From Lota lota (Eukaryota; Chordata; Actinopteri; Gadiformes; Lotidae), in NCBI GenBank assembly GCA_026745465.1, contig JACYXH010000242.1, positions 1,268,501-1,332,500 on the forward strand: a DNA stretch of 64,000 nt, given 5' to 3'. The position numbers and the translations under genes were made by a program. The notes beneath the pieces were generated by a model, which saw only the letters and a program-made list of their open reading frames with translations, searched no databases and was not told the DNA's origin. This document shows, piece after piece, positions 19,791 to 32,500 of this stretch; position 1 is the stretch's first letter; each line of letters opens with the position of its first letter.

Positions 19791-21164
19791 AAGAGAGAGA
19801 AGAAAGTGTGTGTGAGAGAGCGTGAGAGAGTGTGCAAAACCAATCAGGTTGAAAACCAAATTCCGGGAGAAAGTGCGGTCTCGGCTCCACTCACTTATGC
19901 CGAGTCATCGTAAAAACGAAAGGCCTGGGGCGTCGAGCAACAGTCCTCCTACAGAGATGGATTCCCGCTTGTTTTGACACGAGTACGTCGCAGGGACGCC
20001 CCCTCATTCGCTCGACAGTCAGAGAAGAAAGAGAGGTTCATGGTAAACGGTAGGATTCTGCTGAGACATAAAATGGCAAACCAATTTTAACAACTTTTTT
20101 TTAAGACGAGAAGAGGGACTGGCCCTTGGGTGCCGATGGATTGCCATAGCGGAGCGAGATGACACACACTTTATCTTCCTGCTGAGTAGGCATGAGGCTG
20201 CTCGCTATCGTCTGAAAAAAGCTATACAAGCTCCATTATTGGAAGAGTGGGACCACTCTATTTCCGGCAGAGTCAAAGCAGAGCTGTGCCAAAACAGCGA
20301 TGACGGCGTTGACAGGGTCTGTACTGAATGCATAATACTGTATGATAATACAGTTTGATGCATTTTGTAACACTAATGAGGTTGGATTTTTTTAAATAAT
20401 GCACAATGTGTAATTTGATTGGATAAAAATCTTTATTGGGCGGACAGCGGTTAAAAACGTAAAGGTATTTGAAAGAAAATTTCTCGTGCTTTCACACAGA
20501 CATACGCAGGCGTACTCGTACTGCATATGCACGCACAGACACACAAACACACACACATACATCAGTATTCCCAGTGTCTAAGCTGTGTCTGATTTTGACA
20601 TTCCATGACAGTTTGTCTCCTGTCTTTTCTCCTCACTAAATCATTCATATTTTCCTCAGTTCTCTCTCCCCCTCTCCACCCCTCCCCCCCCCCCCCCCCC
20701 CACACACACACACCCATCTCCCTCCTCCTCAGCACCCTCTTTTTATCTCCCATTACCTCCAGCAATCTCCCCAAAGTTTGTTTCCCCTTGTTCCTCCTCA
20801 GTCGGCTCTGTTCCATTCTCCCTCTATTATCTACAAATCACAAGTGAAAGACTTTCAGATTGCAACTGTGGTCTAACTGCTTCTCCCAGAGGGCAGGGAC
20901 AACCAGATGGGCCTCGTCTCTAAAAGCTTAATCTTATCTTCCTTAGAGAAATGTAAGCACTGAACGGAGCCCGTCGATGGCAGTGGAGGATAAACAGTGC
21001 TGAGTATATGGCATTGAGTACACTGCAGCACAAAGTAGATTGCAGGCGGTCAGGAAAAAAAAGTCTGTACGAAGAAAATTTAAAAATAAGGTTACCGTAG
21101 GTCATCACATGCCACATTTGGATCCAAAACTACATAGAGTGAATTTGTGAATTAGCATGGCATG

Positions 21165-21300
21165 GAGGAGGAGGATAAGGGGTTTGGGCATCTTTTACTA
21201 GGATGCCTACAGGTAGACTGTAGACATCGGGGATCGAACACCTGTACCTTTGGGCTGGGAGGGGACTGGGAACTCCCTAACCATGGCACAAGCCTGTGAC
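21165..21300 (-). mobile_element. tRNA-headed SINE-like element, copy 3
   Basis: It shares GGATGCCTACAGGTAGACTGTAGACAT with the family, the anti-B-box form GGGATCGAACACC, and TTTGGGCTGGGAG. In opposite orientation to copy 1. Confidence 0.65.
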
Positions 21301-22401
21301 CCATTAGGAGAACATGGCATCTTTATACAAACCACAAGCTATTTCTTGACGTTTGTAATCACTACGGTGACTGCATAACATGATAATAGGATCTGTCTTT
21401 AGTTCTAGAGACACAGTAAGGACAGCTACACACTGTACCCCTCTCCAGAAGGGGTACAGTGTTTAATGGCTGCTCTATTACGATAGTACTTTCCACTTAA
21501 CTTTCTTTGAGCTTAAACTGTCAGCATACGGTCTGCTTTGTCCTTTTGTTCCAGTTCTTTGGCTGTGAATAGGGAACGGCCCAAACCCGTCCTTTGTGCT
21601 AAAGAATATCCTTCATATCTCAAGTCAACCGACTGGACGATTTTCACCCTACCCCTTACAACAAGACAGAGAATGTGTGGATGTGAAATTTTAGTTTGAT
21701 AGCAGGAGGAAACTATTATGTTCTTGTTATGTTATATACTTTTTACTATTGGGTAATCAACTTAAATGTAGGTATACCTGATTATATAACCCTTCTGTCT
21801 ATTGCTGTTGGCACAATCTAATAGCTAAATAGCTAGCTCATGTGAGGTTTCCCTTATTTACACAACAACAACAACACAACAACAATCTATCCACACCGCA
21901 CAACAGGCCTCTTGACATTCTGCAGTATTTGCGAGCCTTCTCCACAAAACAGCTCACTTTGTGTGTAGTGTATTCATGAGTCATCATAGCCCATGTTCAG
22001 TCTGTCTGTGGCCAGGTTGAATGAGGTCATCATCTGGGAACAGACTCCCTTATTACTGTGAATTAGAATCAGTGCCAAGGTCACATACAGTGTTGCCATG
22101 GCGGCGGGATGCAAACTAAATCAAACAGGAATTCCATTAAGTGCATACAGATGACCCGACTGATTTGTCTAATTACTCAAAAGAAGCAGAAAAAAAGAAG
22201 AAAAACTGATAATGTTGGGGATATTGGCAGAATAGAGGGTAGTAGTGAAAGAAGATGAATCAAAGGGACTGAGGGATTGAGAATCAAAACAGAGAGAGGA
22301 AGAAGGAAGTAGAGTGAGAGATTGAACTCATTGCTATGGTGTGATAGGTGTCACCGGTTGCAGTGAATGATGGAATGGAGGGGTGATAGCATATATATAT
22401 G

Positions 22402-22404
<3 letters not shown>

Positions 22405-22488
<84 letters not shown>
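22405..22488. repeat. (GA)n microsatellite, about 84 bp
   Basis: Uninterrupted GA array preceded by a short (AT)5. Confidence 0.98.
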
Positions 22489-22491
<3 letters not shown>

Positions 22492-22812
22492 TTAGCATGA
22501 ACCACACACACACCCTAGTGAGCTAATTCCCACCCTCTTATCTTTCCAAAAGCAAAGCTAATCATTACTTTCATATTCTCCATGACCAAAACGGACATCT
22601 ATATAGTGGCCTTTGCAGAGAAATAGCCCTTTAAATGGGCCCACCATGGTATCTGATTAGTGTTGGCTTTTGAAATAGTGCTCCAGAGGTTTGGGAGGGT
22701 CTGAGCTACTACACACAGGACAATCCCACCTAATTGCCTTGCAGTCCTGCTGGATGGTGATGATGTGCAGGGATGTAGGGAAAGCTCAGCACTAATGTAG
22801 TTTAGCCTGTTT

Positions 22813-22940
<128 letters not shown>

Positions 22941-24527
22941 TCTGCATGCATGGTGTGTGTATTTAAAGGCTTGTGTAGCAAGGTATGTGTTTGTGTATAA
23001 GTGTGTGTCTGAAAGCTGGCAAGCATGCTGTGTCTGTTGCAAGGTGTGTGTGTTTATGTATACATCCTTGTGTTGCAAAGTCTGTGTGTATACATGCGTG
23101 CATGTGTGTGTGTGCCTGCGTGTGTGTGCGCGCACGTCAGCCATATCCACTCGGGCACACTCCCAATTTGCGTGTGCAAGCCGCCATGTCCGTGAAAGGG
23201 ATGATGCATTACACACACCACTTATTCAATTATGTCCCGTAAGGCCTCCGTGCCGTTGTCCCACACGCCACACCGTGTTTTCATTTAGAAAGATTACCTT
23301 CCTAACAGCGAACAGGCCAAAAGTAGCCGGGCCGTTAACGTTTAACACGAGCGTTAAATACACCAGTGTAAACACCGTCCTCCTAGAGCCCTCGCCACCG
23401 CCACCTCCACCTCCTCCGTCTGAGGCGCTAATGAGAGCCTCTTTTCACAAAACTAAAGGTTATTTCATCCGATTCAAAGTGTTGTGGCGCGCTTAACCCC
23501 CGAGACACCCTACGTCGTCCAGAGGGTGGTTAATCATTCACTTGGGTAAAGGCCACGTAAACCTTTGCTCCGTTAAACCCGTAAATGGTTTGCACGATCA
23601 CACGAGAGGGGACTGAACATTTCAGGAAGAGAAGCTTCTCGGATTCAAAACACGGAGATTTTGGTATTATTTCATGTCCGGTTTTAGATTTTTTCACGTC
23701 TTACTGAGGGTGAATGACTGATTGAATTAAGTAAGTAAGAGTGAGTATGTGTTTAATCAGAACTACGCTGAAAAATGAAAAGTGCCAACTTAAAAGGCTC
23801 CCCACGCTGTCTGAATTTCTACTTTCCTGATCCAACCAAAGAATGACCTATATTAACATTCTGTACCGGCGTCAGGGAGAACATTAACATGCTTGCAACG
23901 TGTAATAAAAGGGCAACACAGCGATTTTGACAGGTCCTTGATATAAAAGACAAAGGCTGGCAATTTCTTTTCTTATTCTTTCTTTTCAAATCCTATTGGG
24001 CACGAGTCTCTCATTGAGCTCGCACTCTCAACTTTTGTAATAATGGGACGTTTTGGCTGTCAAAGATACTACACCGAACAAAACAAGCCCCCCATTCTCT
24101 AACCACTGAGCAATGGAACGGATGAGATCACTTGGACCGTGTTTGGCCATCCTAATACCGCAGAGAACGGCACAGAAGGGATAGGGGTAGCAGTATATTC
24201 ACATGGTTGTCACAAAAACATCCCCTCATCCACATCTCAGTGGCGATAACGCAACGGGGTGAAATGAGGGGGAGGCCCGCGGGAGGGGTAATGATTATCA
24301 TGTCGCTGCCGGGCGGTAATGAAACCACAGGACCCAGCAGAGTGGGAGACGGGGATGGCTCAGACAGGGGGCGTCTGCCCAGCGTCACTCACTCGGCATT
24401 GGCATCACTCAGCCCCACCCGCGCCCTCCTCCTACTCTTCCCTCCGCCTCCACCTCCTCTTCCTCCTCCCTGTCCATTTCCACCACAACAGATCTATTGG
24501 TAATGAGGCTCCACAGTGATGTCGAGA

Positions 24528-24835
24528 GCAAGAGAGAAAGGGAGGAGGGAGAGAGGGATGGACAGAGAGATAAACAGAGAAACAGAGAGATACAGGGGGA
24601 GATGGACAAAGAGAAAGGGATGAGGGACGATGAAGAACGAAAGATGGCCTGAGAGAGAGAGAGGGAGAGAGAGATACAAAGGGAGATAAAGAAAGAGGGG
24701 GGGAGAGAGAAAGAGAGTGGGGGCGGGTGGTTGTATGGAGCTGAACCAATGAATAAAAGGAAAAGGTCACAGCATGGAAGTGTGGGCAGTAGAGGTAGAT
24801 CAAGAGCGAGAGAGAATGAGAGCGAGAAAGAGAGA
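24528..24835. repeat. Purine-rich GA tract, about 300 bp
   Basis: The plus strand is largely A and G with GAGAGA, GGGAGA and AAGAG words, broken by short mixed segments. Its size makes it the largest homopurine-like tract in the window. Confidence 0.85.
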
Positions 24836-25149
24836 GGGCTGAGTATCGCCACTGATTTCCATTAGATTAGATTCAATATCGATTCGGTTTTTGCTTGGAT
24901 ATGAAAGCAATGTTAAGAGAACTAATGCTGGAAACTGTACAAGGAACCCTTTAACATGGTGCAAGATAAAAAATATGAATGTTAACATTAAGAATTGACC
25001 CCAAAGTTAAATGACTGTACTTTTTATTTACAATGATCAACACACTACAACAGTCAACACAATATAGTGCAAGTTAAGGAACCAAAGGCTGGCCATGCGA
25101 GACTAATTGCATTAAAGCTTCAGGCATCCATGGGAAAAGGAAAATATTA

Positions 25150-25330
25150 TTTCATTCAAGATTTATTTGTATGCTTTATTCTGGACAGTGAGATAGACAG
25201 GAAGGTATGGAAGAGAGAGAGGGGAGGACATGCAGCAAAGAACCACGGGCAGGAATCGAACCCAGGTCGCTGAAGTAAAGACTAAGCCTTAATGGTACGC
25301 GCTGTACCTGGTGAGCCACCATGGCACACC
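25150..25330 (-). mobile_element. Second tRNA-headed SINE-like family, one copy
   Basis: It contains GACATGCAGCAAAGAACCACGGGCAGGAATCGAACCC followed by GGTACGCGCTGTACCTGGTGAGCCACCATGG. Read on the minus strand this gives GGGTTCGATTCC (B box) downstream of TGGCTCACCAGGTACAGCGCG (A-box-like), so it is a tRNA-derived head. The words differ from the other SINE-like family in this window. Confidence 0.7.
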
Positions 25331-26979
25331 CAAAAGTCAAATATGAAAAGATAGATCTTTGTGCCTTGTAGCGATCTGTGGTCCTATGCTACACATCATT
25401 CACTCTCTTCTATAGCCCACTGTTTTGTCTCTCTTCACTGCCCTGTCCATAAAGGCACAAAAAGCACAGGAAAAAAAGATCTCCCGCCCTTTCTCTCTCT
25501 CTCACTTTCTCTCTCCATCTCTCTCAAAGAATGAATAAACAATGCACAAGCATGCTCACAAGTAACTGGCACAGTCAGTGGGGCTGTAGTTCTGTATGCA
25601 AATGAAACAGTTTAAAATATACTCTACTCTCTGCCCTATTAAATCCTAATTAGAAATTACAGAGTCAGCTGCTGCTACATGGATCACCTCAACGGCCCCT
25701 GAAATGCATCCAAACATGACCAACACAATTTCCCCCATAGCTCACTTCTTCTCCCTTCTTCTGTTCCGTTTCACATGAGTTCCCACTAATGGAGCAGGCC
25801 TACAAGCAAAACAACAACCAGCCGAATCTTTCAGATTGCTTACATCTTTATAGACGTTGGTGAGTGCAAGATCACGTCATTTTATATCCTTGCCATTAAA
25901 AAAGGGAACAATGGTTAGTCAATCAGTCAGTCAACACATTTGGAGCTTAATCGATGCCTAACAAACCCTCTCCTTTAAGCCTCAATGAATAAAATGTATA
26001 TTCGATTGATTATTTAAAAAGGGATTGTTCCTGAAAAGTAATTACAAATAATACATAAACGTTGCCTTGTTAATATGACTCATAATAAGTCACTTGTGAA
26101 TTATAATTTAAACCCATTTTACATTATAGTGGACATGTATTCATTTTCAACTGTCAAAAACCAAAATGACTGACTATTTTTATCTTTAGATACATCATAG
26201 GATAGTTGATTATTGAGTGGATCTGTCCTTCGAAGTTAACAAATACACACACACACACTCCTTACAAAAATGATCAATGTGGAAAACACATTAATAACAG
26301 AAAAACCAACAACATCACAGTTAATCCTTCTGACTGAGGACAGCCAATGAAATGTTCTCAAATGTCTACCGTCGTAACAAGGCAGACAGCAATGGATTGT
26401 TCCCAGACCCAGAGTTTGCATGAAATGAAAAAATGTATGAGATATAGTTTGCATAAATATATAAATACAAGTCAACAAGAGAGGGGGTTCAGTGTCGATC
26501 AACAGTTTTAACTACTGTTTTCACAGCAGTTACAATTACAGAAAGAATGTGACCATTGGACCTGCTAGTGGATTATTGAACCAAATTAACACCTCATGAG
26601 GTGTTAATTGTGATCACACACAGGGGGGCAATGGGGTGTTAATAAGGTCTGTGTAAAACAATGGCGCTCTTGAACAGGCCTTAAAGCCTCTTGATGGGTT
26701 ATGTACTGCTACAGCTGGATTTATTTGCAAAAACCAAGCAAGGTCATTAGTTCAATTGTTTTCGAAAACCCATTCCACAAACGGTTTTAAAACGGAAGCG
26801 TCTGTACAGAGGCCGGGCCATAGCAAGTGGTGTTCAATGGATAGAGTTCAAAGGGTAATTGGCCCCTTGTTTTTGGGCCTTGAGTGCATGTGTGTGGCAG
26901 TATCAGTGTGTCAATAAGTAAGCATGTGTGTGTATGTGTGTGTGGATGTGTGCTTGCTTGCGTGCATGTGTGTGCGCGC

Positions 26980-26982
<3 letters not shown>

Positions 26983-27074
<92 letters not shown>
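26983..27074. repeat. (GT)n microsatellite, about 92 bp
   Basis: Uninterrupted GT array within a longer TG-rich zone (about 26890-27165). Confidence 0.98.
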
Positions 27075-27076
<2 letters not shown>

Positions 27077-27403
27077 AAAGACAATGAGAGTCAGTGTGTC
27101 TTGTGCTTGTATCTGTGTCTGCGTCTGTGTCTGCGTGTCATGTCCTTGTATTTGTGTGTTTGTGTCTTTTACTTTTTTCTGTGCAACTGGCAATTGGATA
27201 AATACGGGGGGACATGGAGGTCAGTGGTGCCACTGAGGGAATGATATCCTCTGCCACCCAGTCGATAAGGATTAGGCTCCCCCCTTGAAAAACAGCTCCT
27301 CCTGCAACCACCTCGTTACTTGTACTGGAATGGGGAACTATTAGAGACCAAAGAAAACAACAACCAAAGATAAAGCCTTACAAAACATCTCTATATTCAA
27401 GCG

Positions 27404-27535
27404 ATATCACACGAGTTATGTTATACTGAATATCAGCACAGCTGTGATTCGGTCGTAGGTACAAGGCCGCAGGCCGACTCAATAATCACAGCCGTTCTGA
27501 TATTCAGTATAACAGCACGACCTCAAGTGTGATAT
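27404..27535. mobile_element. Inverted-repeat MITE-like element
   Basis: The left arm (27404-27449) and right arm (27484-27535) are near-perfect reverse complements sharing ATATCACAC, TGTTATACTGAATATCAG and GGCTGTGATT-type words, with a 34-bp centre rich in GGCCG. Weaker complementarity continues outward to about 27385 and 27556. The structure is that of a non-autonomous hairpin element such as the Angel-type MITEs described in fish. No coding capacity. The family name is inference. Confidence 0.75.
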
Positions 27536-28206
27536 GGCTTTTATACAACAGTTCTACAAGTGCCATTTATTAGTTCACAGTAATAAGCGAAAACAGATAC
27601 TGATCTATTTGTTTATTTAATCATTCATTTGGCTTTTCCAACAGAAACATTTTCCTGCACACTAGCTTGCTACGTTGTGTAGGTCTACACATTACTGCAG
27701 GCCAGCTACTTTGTATCATGCACATTTATCTGTATGGTTTCCATTTATTGTGCAACCAGTGAAATAAGAGTCTGTTCACAGTCGCTTTGATGACAAGTGT
27801 GATTCCAATGAGTTAACGGCCTGGATTGTTAATGTAATTAATGGTTATTACAAAAACCTGTAAAACGAAGTGATACATGTATAGTAAAAAATTTGATTGG
27901 ACTCATGGAATGCCTCTTGTCCAATCCAATGACTTGGTCAGAACTAATGGTTGAATAAGACAGGCTTTTATGCTGACGATCTAATGATGATGCAATCCAA
28001 CATCCTTAATTTTAAACAGCCATTTAAAATGGACGGCTTTCTCCCCCACCGTGCTGTTACAAATACGTCGCAATCAACGTACTTAGACAAATAGCGAGTG
28101 TACAAGCGTTCAGTCGGCCCGACAATGAAATTAGGGTGAGCGCTGCGAGATAAGTGGTAATAGGTTGAGCACTACTGAGCTTTTGTTAAAGTGTGTGCCG
28201 ACAGGT

Positions 28207-28209
<3 letters not shown>

Positions 28210-28290
<81 letters not shown>
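28210..28290. repeat. (CA)n microsatellite, about 81 bp
   Basis: Uninterrupted CA array. Confidence 0.98.
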
Positions 28291-28292
<2 letters not shown>

Positions 28293-30484
28293 GTGTTAAA
28301 CCCAATGTGGTCTCTTATCAACCCTTCACTCCAAGCCCATCCACGCCGCCTCACTCAGGTTGACTAATTAGTAAAATGTGGCTGCAGAATGTCAGTGATT
28401 TGATGCACAGAGATACGCTTGTGAGTCTGCTGTGTGGATGGAGGAGGGGGCATGAGGGGGGGGGGGGGGGACCTCTGAGTGGGTGGGTGGGTATTTAATG
28501 GCGAGAGAGAGAGAGATTGAAGTAGATAACAAACGACAAACGTGGGAGAGTGGTAAGCAAAACGTTAGCACACAACAGAATCATCTGAAGGAAAACAATG
28601 GCGGCGGCGACGACGACCCCCCCCCCCCCCCCCCCCGACTGACTTCATGAAGGAACAGCACGTCCCCCTTATAGCAGCGGATCTTAGACGTCATCACAGA
28701 CACAATGTGAACATGAGAATTATTTTCCTTTTTTGAATTATGCCGTGAACAAAATAAACGGTGTTACACAGGAATAATAATGTGTTTTATTTGGGCTTTT
28801 CATTCAAGCAATCTCAAAGTGCTCTACAGTGCTCAAACAGAAGGTGTTACGTATAGATCCCTTTTGGAAGAAAAATAAAACACCTGTGGAGCAGGCAGCT
28901 ATCTGAAACCAGAGGTCACGCAGCCCTTCGTCTTTATAACCATCTCCCAGTTTTTTCAGACTATAAATGGCTGTGCTGTGAGTTAGGCAGGTCTGTACTC
29001 CCTTATGGGTCTCTGGCCGTTACATTAACAAGTCTCTCCGACAGGGAATTCTGCAGAGAGGAGGAGGAGGAGGAGGAGGGCCAGAGGGATGAGCAGCCCG
29101 CCCTCCGTAATTGGCAGACACTATCCTCTCTCCAACCTTCCCTGCCATGTCAATGACTAGTCCATATACTGTACAGCGTTGAGACACTGCACCACATACG
29201 GAAGTCCCAACACTGGCTGCACATCATTATATCACAAGAGGGAAAGAAGGAAAGAAAGAAAGAATGAAAGACCGAGAGAGGGAGAGAGAAAGAACGAACG
29301 CAAGAACGAAATAAAAGTGAGAGCCAAAAGAGCGAAATAAAGAAATAACAAAAGGAAAGGAACAAAGAAAAATGGAAAAGGCCTTGGAATCCTCAGTGAG
29401 TGGAAGAATATTTAATATTGAGAAATGAGAGCCTTGGGGCTCTCAATGCACAGAACACAGACATATAGAGCAGATGTGGTTGGTATTTGTTCGGGAAATG
29501 TCAATATTTACAACAGTAGAGGTGATATCAGTTGAGAGCAGAGCAAACTCTTGCTTTTGTTGGAGCCATGGTCTCATGGATAGAAATAGGGCAGTTTCTT
29601 ATATTATGGTATGTTTTATTACATTGGCTATGAAGGCCTCCTCATGGGCATGGTCCTGCAAGTAACATACATTCATAGGATAAGATAAGATAAACTTTAT
29701 AAATTCACTTGTTACAGCAGCTCAAGAGTTAAAACGATGCCACATATCAATATGTGGCATTGTATTTACCGCAATAATGATGCACATGATAGAGTCTGTC
29801 TTAGATAATAACACCAATCCTCATCATATAAGCTATCACAAATTGACTCATCATAATCATAATTTTGCCTATCCAAAGTGATTGTTGAAGAAAACGTCAG
29901 TCCGACATGCGAGACAAACATTGTAATATGTCGTATGAAAGCATGGCCATTGGAAGATACACAGGACAACTTTAGTTCAACAACAGGATCCAAAAATCCG
30001 CTGTCAAATGAATCATTGAAATCCTTTTGGGACTCCCGTTTTATTTTTGCGACAGAAGATAATATCAATCAAGCATTTGAACGTTTGTTCTCCTGTTGCA
30101 CTGCTGGGAAATGAACGTGGCAGCGGGAATCGAAGTGTAAATTACATCTGTTGAAGGATTCATGTGTGACGCTATAACTCCTGCAGACATGTCTCCGTTC
30201 AACGATGAAAACACAGGTGTGAGCCACGCATGGAGAAGCTGAAGCCCCCGCGGATGAGGTACACCACTACCACCAGCATCTGTTAGTCCTCTGGCTAAAC
30301 CTCATATTCCATTATATTCCCTCTGATTCATCTCTGCAACAAGTAATAAGAACTTCAAACGCGGTTCATCTCTTTTGGACGAAGGCGTATGACGGACAAA
30401 AATAAACCATCAAACACAACATAATCCAATCATTGATGTCGTACCACAAAAGTTACATCGGCATCCGCCCAAACACTACTATTT

Positions 30485-30680
30485 AGTAACTTAGCTTAGA
30501 CGCTTTTATCCCAAACGACTTCCAGTGCCATTAATACATGCCATTAATGAGTGGGTAGGGGATGAGGCATCTTGTTCGAGAATGCTATGGCTAGACTGCG
30601 GACATTGAGGTCGGAACCCAGAATATTTCGGCTGGGAGTCAAACACCCAAACCGCGCGACTATCCTCCTGTACTTTCCCA
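30485..30680 (-). mobile_element. tRNA-headed SINE-like element, copy 4 (fullest)
   Basis: It begins with TTAGACGCTTTTATCCCAAACGACTT, the widespread teleost repeat edge. It then has GGCATCTTGTTCGAGAATGC, GACTGCGGACATTGAGG, and a decayed head with CGGCTGGGAGTCAAACACCC. In opposite orientation to copy 1. Preserved enough to define the family in this window. Confidence 0.75.
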
Positions 30681-32448
30681 AATACGGTTTCCATATGTCA
30701 AAACACACGATACAGTTGTTTTTTATCCAAAGAGTCTTACACAATGCTGTGTGCGCAATACATTCTTAGCACACTGGGAAACAAACCCCCTCACCCTGGC
30801 AGCTGTTACTGCCCAGCGCTCCGCCAGTTGAGCAAGCACAGGAGGACCAGAAAGAACAACATTTACCAGAGGCTATAATAAACCCATTCCACAGGGAGCT
30901 CAGACTGGTGCTGCATGGAGATTGACGTCTGACGTCTGCGCGTGAGCGCTCCAGATGCAGTGAGTTACTGCGGAGTCCGAGAGAGGTCCCCGGGGGTTGG
31001 GAAGTAAAACGTCCGGCCATCCCTCCTCCATGCCAGCAAAATGGGTTACGATGATGCAGACGAAGCGCACCTTTCACAGCGTGTGTCGTTCATCGAGGAG
31101 CAAGGTTTGTTTCAGGTTGATTGGTTTTTGTCCTTTGCTGGACTGTAAGACTGTAAGAGTGGTGGTGAGCATATATGTTGTAGGACTTGAGTTATTGTAC
31201 TCGCTATAGTCGCTAGGTTGTGATTTAGGTTGTGGTTGTGAAGTGGGGGAGTTGGGTGGGCTATTGAGGGTTATTTATGAACGAAAAAGTAATCATGCGT
31301 ACGACAGCCAAGGGCAGCCAAGAAATCAAAAGGGGTGTAAAAGACCAAAAAAAAAAAAAACTATTGCAGGAAACAAACAACCAAGAGTCTCTCTAAGATT
31401 CTTGAGTCTCAGTATCTGAGTTATACAATCCAGGCACAACAAAGACGTCATTTCAACAGACAACAAAGGCAGATTTGCCATCTCTTTAATATGCTTCAGT
31501 GCTGCATACAAAACAACTTTCCAACAAGTGCAAATGAATTCAACAAGTCTACAAATGACAGCCTGATTTCCATTAAGCAGCACTACTACCAAATGTTTGT
31601 TTTACAAGAGCAGTTATCCATTTAGAACTGTGCAGTAAACAGCACTGATAATACCAAGAAGCTATTGTTTATTTCAAAAGGGCTTGCTGGGAGCGCATTT
31701 TATAAGCCCACGCCTCAATTGGGAAGGGGGGGGGGGGGGGGGGGGGGGTGATATACAATCTTTACACTAAAACTAATCTGTGTATAAAACAACATTTGCT
31801 GAGTCATGCTAAGAAGGCAGACCACCGGTATCTTTATGGCGTGTGAACCAACGTTAATCAAGAACACAATCACGTCGCCTTGATGCTCTCCTTCATAAAA
31901 ATACACCACAAAAAAAATAAAGTCAATGAATGCACGCTACTACACGAGAGGACCGTGTGGACTGGAAAGCAAGATAGCAGGCTACACATTCAAGAACAAA
32001 ACATACCATGATGTCACAACCGCCAGAGGGTACGCCCACAAAACTCATCTGGGCTGTTAGTCGAAATTGGTGGCGCATTATAGTAAGAAAATTGCAGCAA
32101 ATTATAGGGGGGGAAAGGGGAGGAGGGCTGTCCCACCACACTTGACAACCCCCTGATAAACAGCGCCACCGATACACGTGTTTTTGTTTGCGTTGCCGTG
32201 AGACGAGATGCCTTTCATTCTTTTTTTCCTCATACATAAACCCTGATGGCTGCTTTGCTTCAAGGATCCCACGAGGAGCCAAGATAGGCTAATCTTGTAA
32301 CCACAGGGTCTGGTGGACATGGGCGGGATGGGGGACAGAGGGACAGCCAATCAGGAGGGGAAGTGTTGGGGTGGGGGAGTGGTGGGGATCTGCCGAATCC
32401 GCCATAGGGAGGAAGGGCGGAGCCTCAAAGCCGTCCATCTCTGATTGA

Positions 32449-32500
32449 CAGCTCCGCAGGGAGCTGTCTGAGCACGGGTCCCTTCGACCCGTGCTCAGAC
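32449..32500. other. Two adjacent perfect hairpins
   Basis: Hairpin one (32449-32466) has 7-bp arms CAGCTCC/GGAGCTG and a 4-nt loop. Hairpin two (32466-32500) has 15-bp perfect arms, GTCTGAGCACGGGTC and its complement, around the loop CCTTC. No terminator-like U tract or known RNA family was recognised. It lies about 600 bp into the intron after the MYRIP-like exon. Confidence 0.85.

Larger units (their letters stand above)
12650..22404. other. No gene seen across about 9.8 kb
   Basis: Mostly unique AT-rich sequence. It contains C19 at 13112-13130, a 93-bp tandem duplication at 17.5 kb, C28 at 18009-18036, short CT/CA and GT/GA arrays at 18.8 and 19.6-19.8 kb, C18 at 20684-20701 and two SINE-like copies. 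An unassigned open stretch ends at 15817. The segment 14390-14750 is unusually free of simple repeats and might be conserved non-coding DNA, but that needs alignment. Confidence 0.55.
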
